This document shows, one piece after another, positions 48,718 through 57,804 of a stretch of DNA of 64,000 nt. Source of the stretch: UBA1206 sp050953105 (GTDB taxonomy: Bacteria > Bacillota > Clostridia > Oscillospirales > CAG-382); the NCBI GenBank assembly GCA_050953105.1, contig JBMNMA010000004.1, positions 372,001 through 436,000 on the forward strand. The letters run 5' to 3'. Each line of letters starts with the position of its first letter. Position 1 is the stretch's first letter. A program made the position numbers and the translations under genes. Under the pieces are notes generated by a model that searched no databases, was not told where the DNA came from, and saw only the letters and a list, made by a program, of their open reading frames with translations.

Positions 48718-50295
48718 ATGCCAAACCGCAAAATAGAAATCCTTGACTCCACCCTGCGGGACGGAGCCCAAGGGGAAGGCACCTCCTTTTCGGTCAACGA
48801 TAAGCTATCAATTGTCAAGGCCCTTGACGATTTCGGGGTTGATTATATAGAAGCAGGCAACCCCGGCTCCAACCCCAAGGATTTGGAATTTTTCCAAAAG
48901 GCAGGAACACTGGAACTGAAAAACTCAAAGCTATGCGCCTTCGGCTCCACCTGCCGCCACGGAGTTAACCCCCGGGACGACGCCAATGTAAAATCCCTGC
49001 TGTCGGCAAACACCCCGGTGGTGGTTATATTCGGCAAGTCCTGGGATATGCATGTTACCGAAGTGCTTAAAATTACCCTTGAGGATAACCTTAAAATCGT
49101 CAAAGACACCGTCGCCTACCTTAAATCCCAAGGCAAAGAGGTAATTTTTGATGCCGAGCATTTCTTTGACGGCTACAAGGCCAACCCTGCTTACGCCCTT
49201 GAGGTGCTAAAGGCCGCCGCATCCGGCGGTGCCGACAACCTAACCCTTTGCGACACCAACGGTGGGACAATGCCGTCCTGTGTTGCCGAGGTTACTGGAA
49301 TAGTGGTAAATATGTTCCCCGACCTTAAAATCGGCATCCACTGCCACAACGATACGGGCTGCGCCGTGGCAAACTCAATGCTGGCGGTGGACGCAGGGGC
49401 GGCCCATGTTCAGGGGACATTTATAGGCATAGGCGAACGCTGCGGCAATGCCGACCTTTCGGTGATTATCCCCAATCTGCGGCTTAAATGCTGCTATGAA
49501 ACAAAGGGTAAGCTTGAAACGCTATGCGCTACCGCAAGGACAGTTGCCGAAATTGCCAACACCCAGCTATATGACTTCAAACCCTACACCGGAGGCTCGG
49601 CCTTTGCCCACAAGGCGGGGATGCATATTGACGGGGTGTTGAAAATTTCCGGCTCCTTTGAGCATATAAACCCGGCGCTGGTGGGTAACAAAAGGCGTTT
49701 TCTCCTTAGCGAGGTTGCCGGACGGTCGACGGTTATAGCCAAAATCCAGTCCTATGCCCCAAATCTTACAAAGGATTCCCCCGAAGTGTCGGTTATACTT
49801 GAAAAGCTAAAGGAAATGGAGCACGACGGCTACCATTTCGAGGCGGCGGACGCTTCCTTTGAACTGCTTGTCCGTAAAATACTCGGCACCTATAAACCCC
49901 ACTTTAAGCTGGTTTTATATAAAACCATGAGCGACTACCCGGTGCCGGAGGGGGGAATGCCGGCGGCGGCTACCATAAAAATCGAGGTGGACGGCAAGGA
50001 AGAAATCACCGCCGTTATGGGCAGAGGTCCCGTCCATGCTTTGGACTTGGCTTTACGAAAAGCCCTAGCGGTATTTTACCCACAGATATCCGAAATCCAG
50101 CTTAGCGACTACAAGGTGCGTGTTCTTGAGCAAAACTCCACCACCGCAGCTAAGGTAAGGGTGCTTATCGACACCGCCGACGACAAAAACCGCTGGACTA
50201 CCGTAGGCGTTTCCGACGATATTATCGAAGCGTCCCTTATTGCCCTTGTGGACTCTATCGAATACAAACTTGCCCAGACACACAAAGGAGTATGA
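48718..50295 (+). CDS. cimA: (R)-citramalate synthase
   Basis: A 525-residue DRE-TIM enzyme condensing pyruvate with acetyl-CoA to citramalate. This gives a threonine-independent entry to isoleucine. The N-terminal signature LDSTLRDGAQGEGTSFS (GAQ instead of GEQ) is characteristic of the CimA group. GIHCHNDTGCAVANSML and GIGERCGNADLSV complete the barrel. Its place between leuA and leuCDB is functional, because LeuCD and LeuB also convert citramalate to 2-oxobutyrate. The stop overlaps an ATG 6 bp upstream of the preferred leuC start. Confidence 0.93.
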   Translation: MPNRKIEILDSTLRDGAQGEGTSFSVNDKLSIVKALDDFGVDYIEAGNPGSNPKDLEFFQKAGTLELKNSKLCAFGSTCRHGVNPRDDANVKSLLSANTPVVVIFGKSWDMHVTEVLKITLEDNLKIVKDTVAYLKSQGKEVIFDAEHFFDGYKANPAYALEVLKAAASGGADNLTLCDTNGGTMPSCVAEVTGIVVNMFPDLKIGIHCHNDTGCAVANSMLAVDAGAAHVQGTFIGIGERCGNADLSVIIPNLRLKCCYETKGKLETLCATARTVAEIANTQLYDFKPYTGGSAFAHKAGMHIDGVLKISGSFEHINPALVGNKRRFLLSEVAGRSTVIAKIQSYAPNLTKDSPEVSVILEKLKEMEHDGYHFEAADASFELLVRKILGTYKPHFKLVLYKTMSDYPVPEGGMPAAATIKIEVDGKEEITAVMGRGPVHALDLALRKALAVFYPQISEIQLSDYKVRVLEQNSTTAAKVRVLIDTADDKNRWTTVGVSDDIIEASLIALVDSIEYKLAQTHKGV

Positions 50296-50297
50296 AT

Positions 50298-51563
50298 ATG
50301 GCAGGAATGACACTAAGTCAAAAAATACTAGCTTCCCATTCGGGAAAAGATAAGGTTACGGCAGGCGAGCTAATACTGGCAAACCTGGACATGGTGTTGG
50401 GCAACGACATCACCTCCCCCGTGGCTATAAACGAATTTAACCGCCTTGGATTTGATAAGGTATTTGACAAAAGCAAGGTATCCCTTGTTATGGACCACTT
50501 TACCCCCAACAAGGACATCAAGGCGGCGACACAGTGCAAAATGTGCCGGGAATTTGCCGGCGATATGGAAATTGAAAATTATTTTGAAGGCGGCTGCGCC
50601 GGCGTTGAACACGCATTGCTCCCCGAACAGGGTCTTGTTACCGCAGGGGATCTGATTATAGGCGCCGACTCCCACACCTGCACCTACGGTGCGCTGACGG
50701 CATTTTCCACCGGCGTGGGCTCCACCGATATGGCGGTGGGCATGGCCACGGGAAAAGCCTGGTTCAAGGTGCCTTCGGCTATAAAATTCGTCCTTAAAGG
50801 CAAATTAAACAAATGGGTTTCAGGCAAGGACGTTATCCTTCACATTATCGGTATGACCGGAGTTGATGGTGCGCTGTATAAGTCCATGGAATTTACCGGG
50901 GACGGTGTTTCATCCCTTTCCGTCAGCGACCGGCTTTGCATGGCCAACATGGCAATAGAAGCGGGGGCAAAAAACGGCATTTTCGAATTTGACGAAAAGA
51001 CGGCGGAATTTCTAAAAGAAGCCGGGGCAAAAACTCCCGTGGTTTATAAAGCCGACGACGATGCCGATTATGAAAAGGTATATGAAATAGACCTGTCAGC
51101 CGTCACCCCCACCGTCGCATTCCCCCACCTGCCCGAAAACACCAGAACATTTGATAGCATCGGGGATATTAAAATAGACCAGGTGGTTATCGGCTCCTGC
51201 ACCAACGGCAGATATGAGGACCTTGAAATTGCCGCAGATATATTAAAGGGCAAAAGGGTTTCAAAGTATGTCAGAACTATTATCATCCCTGCCACCCAGA
51301 AAATATATCTCAAAGCCCTTGAAAACGGACTTTTGAAAACCTTTATTGAAGCAGGCGCACTGGTTTCCGCCCCCACCTGCGGCCCCTGCCTTGGGGGACA
51401 CATGGGTATATTGGCTAAGGGCGAGCGTGCCGTCGCCACCACCAACCGCAACTTCGTAGGCCGCATGGGCGACCCGGGTTCGGAGGTTTACCTTGCCTCC
51501 CCCGCCGTTGCGGCTGCGTCGGCGGTAACCGGCAAAATATCACAGCCTTCGGAGGTTATGTAA
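50298..51563 (+). CDS. leuC: 3-isopropylmalate dehydratase, large subunit
   Basis: A 421-residue aconitase-type subunit of the short HacA/LeuC2 group. Iron-sulfur cysteines are in SCTNGRYEDLEIAADIL and APTCGPCLGGHMG. GADSHTCTYGAL binds substrate. I place the start at ATG 50298, 7 bp after GGAG. The in-frame ATG at 50292 is too close to that site. It pairs with leuD one base downstream. Confidence 0.95.
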   Translation: MAGMTLSQKILASHSGKDKVTAGELILANLDMVLGNDITSPVAINEFNRLGFDKVFDKSKVSLVMDHFTPNKDIKAATQCKMCREFAGDMEIENYFEGGCAGVEHALLPEQGLVTAGDLIIGADSHTCTYGALTAFSTGVGSTDMAVGMATGKAWFKVPSAIKFVLKGKLNKWVSGKDVILHIIGMTGVDGALYKSMEFTGDGVSSLSVSDRLCMANMAIEAGAKNGIFEFDEKTAEFLKEAGAKTPVVYKADDDADYEKVYEIDLSAVTPTVAFPHLPENTRTFDSIGDIKIDQVVIGSCTNGRYEDLEIAADILKGKRVSKYVRTIIIPATQKIYLKALENGLLKTFIEAGALVSAPTCGPCLGGHMGILAKGERAVATTNRNFVGRMGDPGSEVYLASPAVAAASAVTGKISQPSEVM

Positions 51564-51564
51564 T

Positions 51565-52065
51565 ATGAAATACAACGTAAAAGGAAACGCCATAGTCTAC
51601 GGGGACAACGTGGACACCGACGTCATCATCCCCGCAAGGTATTTAAATACCACCGACAAAAAGGAACTGGCTTCCCACTGTATGGAGGACATTGACAAAA
51701 CCTTTGTCAGCCGGGTAAAGGCCGGGGATATTATGGTGGCAGGCGCAAACTTCGGCTGCGGCTCGTCACGGGAGCATGCCCCAATAGCCATTAAAGAAAG
51801 CGGAATTTCCCTTGTTATAGCCAAAAGCTTTGCCCGTATATTCTATCGCAACTCCATAAACATCGGTTTACCTATTATAGAATGCCCCGAAGCGGTGGAG
51901 GGCATTTCCGAAGGGGACGAAGTGGGAATGGATTTTGACAAGGGTATCATATATAACCTCACCACCGGCAGGGAATATGCAACCACCCCCTTCCCCGAAT
52001 TCATTCAGGAGATAATTTCCGTCGGAGGTTTGGTAAACGGCGTCAAGAAAGGAATTGTCAAATAA
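51565..52065 (+). CDS. leuD: 3-isopropylmalate dehydratase, small subunit
   Basis: A 166-residue swivel-domain subunit with IIPARYLNT, the GANFGCGSSREHAP motif and AKSFARIFYRNSINIGLP. It is the short type that matches the LeuC2 large subunit. Its stop shares a base with the leuB start. Confidence 0.95.
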   Translation: MKYNVKGNAIVYGDNVDTDVIIPARYLNTTDKKELASHCMEDIDKTFVSRVKAGDIMVAGANFGCGSSREHAPIAIKESGISLVIAKSFARIFYRNSINIGLPIIECPEAVEGISEGDEVGMDFDKGIIYNLTTGREYATTPFPEFIQEIISVGGLVNGVKKGIVK

Positions 52066-53117
52066 TGAAGTTCAATATCGCTTTGCTTAAAGGGGACGGC
52101 ATAGGCCCCGAAATTGTTGACAGTGCCCTATTGGCCCTTGACAAGGTTGCCGGAATCTACAACCACGCTTTTGAATATACTCCCCTGCTTATGGGGGGAA
52201 TAGCCATTGACCAAACGGGTGTCCCCCTGCCGGAGGATACCATAAAGGCCTGCCTCAAAGCAGACGCAGTGCTCCTTGGCGCCGTGGGCGGCCCAAAATG
52301 GGACACCCTGCCGGGGCATCTTAGGCCGGAGGCGGGATTGCTTGGTATTAGAAAAGCCTTGGGACTTTACGCAAACCTCCGTCCTGTAAAGCTGTTTAAT
52401 GCCCTGAAAGACAAATCCCCCCTTAAAAACACCCCCGACTTTGATATTATGATAGTCAGGGAGCTTACGGGAGGAATCTATTTTGGCAAACGGGGAAGAA
52501 GGATTGGCGCAAAAGGAGCTACCGCCTTCGATACCGAAGCCTACAGCGAAACAGAAATAGAGCGTATCGGCCGGGTGGCCTTTGAACTGGCAAGGGCAAG
52601 ATCCAAACGGATTATAAGTGTGGATAAGGCAAACGTGCTTGAATCCTCCCGACTCTGGCGTGAGGTTATGCACCGCCTTGCCGCCGAATACAGCGACATT
52701 GAATACAGCGACATGCTTGTTGACAACGCCGCAATGCAGCTTATAAAAAATCCCGCCCAGTTTGACGTTATGGTAACTTCCAATATGTTCGGTGACATTC
52801 TGTCCGACGAAGCCTCCCAGCTTACCGGCTCAATCGGAATGCTTCCTTCGGCATCTCTTGGCAAGGGAAAGCGGGGGTTATACGAACCTATACACGGCTC
52901 TGCGCCGGATATTGCCGGCAAGGGAATAGCCAACCCCACCGCCACCATTCTTTCGGCCGCAATGATGCTAAGGCATTCCTTGGGGCTTGAAAAAGAGGCG
53001 GCCGCCATTGAAAATGCGGTAAACGACACTTTGAACGCAGGCTTTTTAACTCCCGACCTTGGCGGCACCCTCGGAACTGCCGAAATGACGGAAAAAATCA
53101 TATCGTTTATAAAATAA
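52065..53117 (+). CDS. leuB: 3-isopropylmalate dehydrogenase
   Basis: A 350-residue NAD-dependent beta-decarboxylating dehydrogenase. It has LLKGDGIGPEIV, ELTGGIYFGKRG, the substrate Arg region LRPVKLF, and cofactor loop GSAPDIAGKGIANPTA. It is last in the ilv-leu operon. A terminator follows. Confidence 0.95.
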   Translation: MKFNIALLKGDGIGPEIVDSALLALDKVAGIYNHAFEYTPLLMGGIAIDQTGVPLPEDTIKACLKADAVLLGAVGGPKWDTLPGHLRPEAGLLGIRKALGLYANLRPVKLFNALKDKSPLKNTPDFDIMIVRELTGGIYFGKRGRRIGAKGATAFDTEAYSETEIERIGRVAFELARARSKRIISVDKANVLESSRLWREVMHRLAAEYSDIEYSDMLVDNAAMQLIKNPAQFDVMVTSNMFGDILSDEASQLTGSIGMLPSASLGKGKRGLYEPIHGSAPDIAGKGIANPTATILSAAMMLRHSLGLEKEAAAIENAVNDTLNAGFLTPDLGGTLGTAEMTEKIISFIK

Positions 53118-53130
53118 TCAATAATCATGA

Positions 53131-53157
53131 AAGGCGGAACACCATCCGCCTTTTTTT
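53131..53157 (+). terminator. Rho-independent terminator of the ilv-leu operon
   Basis: Stem GGCGGA / TCCGCC with 6-nt loop and T7 tail. Confidence 0.85.
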
Positions 53158-53244
53158 GCTATCTGACTATAAAACACACCGTAGGGGAGCAGGTGTTCAA
53201 CGGCAAATAAGCATTAATAGATACCGGGTTTTTATTACCGCCTA

Positions 53245-53273
53245 TTGTTTTTCATTTACAGGTATGGTATATT
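53245..53273 (+). promoter_or_regulatory. Possible promoter of the phosphotransferase/methyltransferase pair
   Basis: TTGTTT (53245-53250), 17 bp, TATATT (53268-53273). Confidence 0.45.
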
Positions 53274-53302
53274 AAATTCATTAAGCTAAAGGAGGTCAAG
53301 CA

Positions 53303-54208
53303 TTGACAACCCTGGTTAAAATGGATACGGATAAAATAATATCCCATTTCGGAAAATCTTTTTTTAATACCCTCCTTGAAAAGCTTGACATATATGCTGC
53401 CAAATGGCACCTTTCAAACCTTGAACAGATAGACTATTACTCGGTAAATAGCATTTTCAAATGCCTGTCCCAAACACATGGCAGATGTATTTTAAAAATC
53501 GGTAAACCATGCCGGCAAACCCAAACCGAATACAATGCCCTGAACGAATATGCCGGCTACCCCTTTTGCCGTATTTATGAAGCGGATATTCAAAACGGCG
53601 TAATGCTTATAGAGGAAATCACCCCTGGCCGCCGCCTTAGGGATATTCCCGGCCTTGACATAAGGCTTGAAATATTTTGCTATCTGTTTAACACCCTGCA
53701 TAAAACCGCCGCCGATAAATTTCTTTACCCCACCTACCAAGACTGGGTTACCCGGATTGCGGCATATATGCGGCAAAGGGACGATTATAAAACATTGTCG
53801 TCCTATATGGACAAGGCCGAGCAAATCTGCAAGGAGCTATGGGAAAAATACCCCGGTAACTTCCTCCTCCACGGCGACCTACACCATGACAATATACTAC
53901 TTGGTGCCGACGGCAGATACTACATCATTGACCCCAAGGGGGTTGTGGGTGGCAGGGTGTTCGATATCCCCCGTTTTATACTCAATGAATTCGGGGATGA
54001 AATAACGGAGGATTTTAAGGGAAAATACCTTTATATAATAAAAACCCTGTCAAACAAGCTGTCAGTTCCTGAAATAGATATAAAAAAGCTTGTGTTTGTT
54101 GAAATGAGTATGGCCCACTGCTGGAATGTGGAGGACGGACTTCTGCCTGATATCCGGGAAGTGGAATTTACTAAAACCATTATGGAAGATGAATATTATG
54201 TCAACTAA
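53303..54208 (+). CDS. Aminoglycoside phosphotransferase-like kinase (APH(6)/hydroxyurea group)
   Basis: A 301-residue small-molecule kinase. The catalytic loop LLHGDLHHDNIL holds Asp192, and the metal Asp is in YYIIDPKGVVGGRVFDI. This second motif (IDPKGVVG) is typical of the streptomycin 6-kinase/hydroxyurea-resistance family. RCILKIG supplies the ATP lysine. The true substrate is unknown and a resistance role is only a possibility. The start is TTG 53303 behind AAAGGAGGTC. It overlaps the RNA methyltransferase gene by 11 bp. Confidence 0.82.
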   Translation: MTTLVKMDTDKIISHFGKSFFNTLLEKLDIYAAKWHLSNLEQIDYYSVNSIFKCLSQTHGRCILKIGKPCRQTQTEYNALNEYAGYPFCRIYEADIQNGVMLIEEITPGRRLRDIPGLDIRLEIFCYLFNTLHKTAADKFLYPTYQDWVTRIAAYMRQRDDYKTLSSYMDKAEQICKELWEKYPGNFLLHGDLHHDNILLGADGRYYIIDPKGVVGGRVFDIPRFILNEFGDEITEDFKGKYLYIIKTLSNKLSVPEIDIKKLVFVEMSMAHCWNVEDGLLPDIREVEFTKTIMEDEYYVN

Positions 54209-54920
54209 AATTAGGTCTTATAAAAAAGAAAACCCCCACTCTTTCACCCTGGGGGCAAGCATAACCATTGAACTTGTAAACACCAGACCGGAGATCGTTC
54301 GTGAGGTATATATCCATTCGTCCTACCGGGACAGAGAAAGCCTTGAAACTATTTGTAAAAGCAAAAACATTCCCGTTATATTTTCCGACAAGGCCTTTAA
54401 CATTGTAAGTCCCAAAGAAAACTGCTTTGTTTTCGGCGTAGTCGAAAAATATATTGACGAAATATCACAAGAAAAACCCCATATTGTGCTGGTAAACCCC
54501 TCTGACATGGGTAACCTGGGCACCATTATCCGCACCATGGCTGGGATGAACTTTAGCGACCTTGCCATTATCGAGCCTGCTGCAGATATATGGAACCCCA
54601 AAACCATACGGGCCGCCATGGGGGGACTGTTTCATATTAACTTTGAACTGTTTTCCGACTTTTCGGACTACAAAGTCAAATTCCCCGACCACGCTCTTTT
54701 CCCCTTTATGCTAAAGGGAACCGCAACGCCTGAGGACGCCCCTGAATGTGATAGGTTTTCCCTTATCTTCGGCAACGAAGCCCACGGCCTTGACAACACA
54801 TTTTTAGATGCAGGGCAAAGCATTAAAATCCCCTTTACACCAAACGTGGATTCCTTTAATCTTGCCGTTGCTGCCGGAATAGGTATGTATATCTTCTCCC
54901 GCAAAAACAACTTGATATAA
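54198..54920 (+). CDS. TrmH/SpoU-family RNA 2'-O-methyltransferase
   Basis: A 240-residue SPOUT methyltransferase. It contains LVNPSDMGNLGTIIRTMAGM (motif 1), LIFGNEAHGLDN (motif 2) and DSFNLAVAAGIGMYIF (motif 3), the knot-forming sequence. The N-terminal part resembles the rRNA/tRNA-binding domain. I start at ATG 54198 with GGAAG upstream. Longer frames lie inside the kinase gene. The target nucleotide cannot be predicted. Confidence 0.88.
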   Translation: MSTKIRSYKKENPHSFTLGASITIELVNTRPEIVREVYIHSSYRDRESLETICKSKNIPVIFSDKAFNIVSPKENCFVFGVVEKYIDEISQEKPHIVLVNPSDMGNLGTIIRTMAGMNFSDLAIIEPAADIWNPKTIRAAMGGLFHINFELFSDFSDYKVKFPDHALFPFMLKGTATPEDAPECDRFSLIFGNEAHGLDNTFLDAGQSIKIPFTPNVDSFNLAVAAGIGMYIFSRKNNLI

Positions 54921-55001
54921 AAGCGAAGATTAGAAATAACATATAAACTTATTGAAATATATACTCTAATTACTAAATTCTCATTTAAGTAGCAAAAACC
55001 A

Positions 55002-55027
55002 CAGGGGCGGAAAAATATCCGCCCCTG
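55002..55027. terminator. Hairpin between convergent genes, probable terminator
   Basis: Perfect 10-bp stem CAGGGGCGGA / TCCGCCCCTG with a 6-nt loop. The following T run is weak. Confidence 0.5.
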
Positions 55028-55080
55028 TTGTGTCTGACTTAAACTTTATAAACTTATTCCCGCAGAAAGCGGCATTCTCG

Positions 55081-55326
55081 TTATTCGCCTTTCTTCTTGC
55101 AGCACCTCTTTGGTTTTATCCCCTCCAGTTCCCTTAAAACCTCAATAAGCCTTGCGGCATGATGTCCCTCGTCCTCGGCAAAGGCGGCAAACATAGCCGC
55201 CACTTCCTCGTTGTCGTCAATTTCCCTTGAGTAGGTTTCAAAATCCCGCACCAGCTCGGTGGTGTTTTGCCATGCCCGCAAAACCCTGTCCCGGGTGGTT
55301 ATTTTAAGTCCGTGTCTTTCCTCCAT
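55081..55326 (-). CDS. Small ferritin/rubrerythrin-like protein
   Basis: An 81-residue protein with a helical stretch VAAMFAAFAEDEGHHAARLIEVL. It carries the Glu-x-x-His motif of half a ferritin-like di-iron bundle, so it presumably works as a dimer. A Cys-Cys-Lys-rich tail (KRCCKKKGE) ends it. It starts 11 bp after the YyaL-type gene at ATG 55326 with AAAGGAG. An oxidative-stress or metal-handling role is plausible from the fold only. Confidence 0.7.
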   Translation of the reverse strand: MEERHGLKITTRDRVLRAWQNTTELVRDFETYSREIDDNEEVAAMFAAFAEDEGHHAARLIEVLRELEGIKPKRCCKKKGE

Positions 55327-55337
55327 AAAACTCCTTT

Positions 55338-57284
55338 CTACAATCTGTTTATGTCGTTTACCGGCGGAAGGCAGGCAAAATCCCTGCATACATAAAAGGT
55401 TGCCTTACCGCTTAACAGCGGATATTCCTTTGTGGGCTTTCCCACCAGACGTATAACGCTGTCGGCCGACACCGCAAAGGGAAGGCTTTTTATTTCCGAT
55501 TCATTTTCATATACCACGCTTACCGTCTCCGGCGGTGTTTTATACTCCATTAAAGCAATAAGAAACATAGAATGCCCGGTAGGAAAAACCGCCGCCCTTG
55601 ATGCCATAAACTCAATCTGCTTTTCCAAAACATCTTTATATTCCTTATCCCCTGTTATTATGCCAAGCCTTACAAGATTATATGCCATAACCGAATTGCC
55701 GGAAGGTATTGCCCCGTCGTAGGTTTCCTTAGGCTTTAATATCTGCTCTTCATGACCTTTGCCCGACATATAAAACCCGCCCTTTTGGTTATCAAAAAAG
55801 TCGGCCACCGCCTTCTGGCAAAACACCCTGGCTTTATCAAGATAAGATATATTCAAGTCTGCCTCATACAGGGAAATCAATGCCCAGACATACATGGCGT
55901 AATCGTCTAAAAAGCCCACGCATCCCTTTGTGTTACCCCTTTGGCTGACAAACAGGGTATCGCCGGTGCAAAGATTTTCACTAATATATTTTTCCGCCTT
56001 TATTGCGGCGTCAAGATAGGTTTTGTTTTTGCTTTCCCGATACAGCCGGCACATGGCGGCAATCATAAGTGAATTCCAGCCGGTTAAAATCTTATCGTCA
56101 AGGTGAAGCCTTGTCCGGGTTTTGCGGTGTTCGTAAACCTTTGGTATAAGATTATCCGCATCTCCGCCATGCTCACCCTTGTCAAGCAGATTGGGAACGC
56201 TTTTTCCCTCAAAATTCCCCTTTTCGGTTATTCCGAAACAGCGGTTGAACTTTTCTCCGTCACTTTCACCCAAAACCGAAATTATTTCATCCGGTGTCCA
56301 GACATAATACATCCCCTCCTCACCGTCGCTGTCAGCGTCCTGGGCAGAGTAAAAGCCCCCCTCGGGGGAGGTCATCTCCCGGAGGATATAAGAAGCCGTT
56401 TTTTGGGCAATATCAAGAAAAACCTTCTTTTTTGTAATTCCGTATGCCTTGCAGAAGGCGATTATAAGCAGGGCGTTGTCGTAGAGCATTTTTTCAAAAT
56501 GGGGAACAAGAAAATATTTGTCGGTGGAATAGCGGGAAAAGCCGTAGCCGATATGGTCGAAAATCCCGCCCAGGGACATTCGGTGAAGGGTGAAACAGGC
56601 CATCTCAGCCGTGTCATCCCCCATACCCTGTTCAAAGCATTTTAATAAAAACCAAAGGTTGTGGGGTGTGGGGAACTTGGGGGCAACCCCGAACCCGCCG
56701 TATTTTTTGTCAAAGGATTTTCTAAAATGGCCTATTGCCTCGTCAACAAGGTCAAAGCCGGTATTGCCATCATATCCTTCGTTTTCGGCGTTTTTTAGAG
56801 CATTTACAATCCTTTCGGCGGAGGAAACCAGCTCATTTCGCTGACCTTTCCACTTGCTTGCTATAATTTTTAATAGGTCAACAAACCCCGGCATTCCATA
56901 GCGGGAGGACTTGGGGAAGTAGGTGCCGGCGAAAAAGGGCTTTTTATCGGGTGTCATAAAGACAGACATGGGCCAGCCGCCGCCTCCCGTCAAAGCCTGA
57001 CAGACGGTCATATAAATGGCGTCTATATCCGGCCGTTCCTCCTTGTCCACTTTAATTGATATAAAGCTTCCATTTAATATTTCGGCGGTTTCGGCATCCT
57101 CAAAGGATTCGTGTGCCATGACATGGCACCAGTGGCAGGTGGAATAACCCACCGACAAAAACACCGGCTTATCCTCGGCTTTTGCCCTTTCAAAGGCCTC
57201 CTCGCACCAGGGATACCAGTCCACCGGATTTTCCGCATGCTGGAGCAGATAGGGACTTGATTGATTTTTAAGACGATTTGCCAT
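55338..57284 (-). CDS. YyaL-type thioredoxin-domain protein (DUF255)
   Basis: A 648-residue protein. Residues 1-160 are a thioredoxin-like DUF255 domain with the CHWC motif (Cys50, Cys53) in VGYSTCHWCHVMAHESFED, and VDKEERPDIDAIYM. The remaining part is an (alpha/alpha)6-barrel-like region resembling N-acylglucosamine 2-epimerases and six-hairpin glycosidases. Homologues occur from bacteria to mammals (spermatogenesis-associated protein 20) and the biochemical role is unknown. AAAGGGGGA precedes the ATG. It is cotranscribed with the small ferritin-like gene. Confidence 0.9.
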   Translation of the reverse strand: MANRLKNQSSPYLLQHAENPVDWYPWCEEAFERAKAEDKPVFLSVGYSTCHWCHVMAHESFEDAETAEILNGSFISIKVDKEERPDIDAIYMTVCQALTGGGGWPMSVFMTPDKKPFFAGTYFPKSSRYGMPGFVDLLKIIASKWKGQRNELVSSAERIVNALKNAENEGYDGNTGFDLVDEAIGHFRKSFDKKYGGFGVAPKFPTPHNLWFLLKCFEQGMGDDTAEMACFTLHRMSLGGIFDHIGYGFSRYSTDKYFLVPHFEKMLYDNALLIIAFCKAYGITKKKVFLDIAQKTASYILREMTSPEGGFYSAQDADSDGEEGMYYVWTPDEIISVLGESDGEKFNRCFGITEKGNFEGKSVPNLLDKGEHGGDADNLIPKVYEHRKTRTRLHLDDKILTGWNSLMIAAMCRLYRESKNKTYLDAAIKAEKYISENLCTGDTLFVSQRGNTKGCVGFLDDYAMYVWALISLYEADLNISYLDKARVFCQKAVADFFDNQKGGFYMSGKGHEEQILKPKETYDGAIPSGNSVMAYNLVRLGIITGDKEYKDVLEKQIEFMASRAAVFPTGHSMFLIALMEYKTPPETVSVVYENESEIKSLPFAVSADSVIRLVGKPTKEYPLLSGKATFYVCRDFACLPPVNDINRL

Positions 57285-57343
57285 AACAAAATCCCCCTTT
57301 ATATAAAAATATTATCCCCGCAAAGCACATTAATATTAGTAAA

Positions 57344-57367
57344 ACTTCCCCGGCAACGCGGGGAAGT
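57344..57367. repeat. Hairpin sharing its stem with the terminator at 57768
   Basis: Stem ACTTCCCC / GGGGAAGT with 8-nt loop in the divergent region between 57284 and 57486. The same stem sequence forms the terminator on the other side of the small gene at 57486-57740. Confidence 0.55.
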
Positions 57368-57427
57368 GTCCGGAGTGTAATAACTTATATCTATTACCAT
57401 ATCCGAGATAAAAAATTAAAATAAAAC

Positions 57428-57455
57428 TTGATAAATTGCCGAAAAGTGTTATAAT
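57428..57455 (+). promoter_or_regulatory. Promoter of the small ACT-like gene
   Basis: TTGATA (57428-57433), 16 bp, TATAAT (57450-57455). Confidence 0.7.
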
Positions 57456-57485
57456 AAATGTAAATAAATATTTGGAGGTGCGTTT

Positions 57486-57740
57486 ATGTCCAGCTATTAC
57501 ATTATCGGCATAAGAATGGACAATCGGGTAAGCAACGCGGTTAAATTTCAGGAAGCGCTGACAAAGAACGGATGCAAAATCAAAACCCGGTTGGGACTGC
57601 ACGAAGCAAGCGAGGATGCCTGCGCCAACGACGGTCTTATTATTTTACAGCCAATTGGCGAAAGGGAAGAAGTGGAAACCCTTGTTGAGGAATTAAACAG
57701 CCTTAAAGGAATAACCGCAAAACTTATCGACTTAAATTAA
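57486..57740 (+). CDS. Small ACT/NikR-C-like protein
   Basis: An 84-residue protein with a beta-alpha-beta pattern (YYIIGIRMDNRVSNAVKFQEAL, IKTRLGLHE, DGLIILQPIG, LVEELNSLKGITAKLIDL). It resembles the TM1266-type regulators linked to iron hydrogenases and the NikR C-terminal/ACT fold. It is complete and well placed behind TTGGAGGTG, with its own promoter and terminator. The ligand and role are unknown, since no hydrogenase gene is nearby. Confidence 0.75.
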   Translation: MSSYYIIGIRMDNRVSNAVKFQEALTKNGCKIKTRLGLHEASEDACANDGLIILQPIGEREEVETLVEELNSLKGITAKLIDLN

Positions 57741-57767
57741 TCCTTCGTTATTAACCGAATAGCAATA

Positions 57768-57803
57768 AAAACTTCCCCGGTGGTCCGGGGAAGTTTCTTT
57801 TTT
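57768..57803. terminator. Bidirectional rho-independent terminator
   Basis: Stem AAACTTCCCCGG / CCGGGGAAGTTT, TGGT loop, with T runs on both sides. It serves the genes ending at 57740 (+) and 57805 (-). Confidence 0.9.
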
Positions 57804-57804
57804 A

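Noticed and set aside
52128..53128. Two minus-strand ORFs of 181 and 195 codons opposite leuB
   Set aside because: They lie opposite a fully conserved dehydrogenase within an operon and show no protein-like features.
53303..54208. Calling the kinase a streptomycin resistance gene
   Set aside because: The catalytic motifs fit the family, but many chromosomal members have unknown substrates and nothing in the context indicates resistance.
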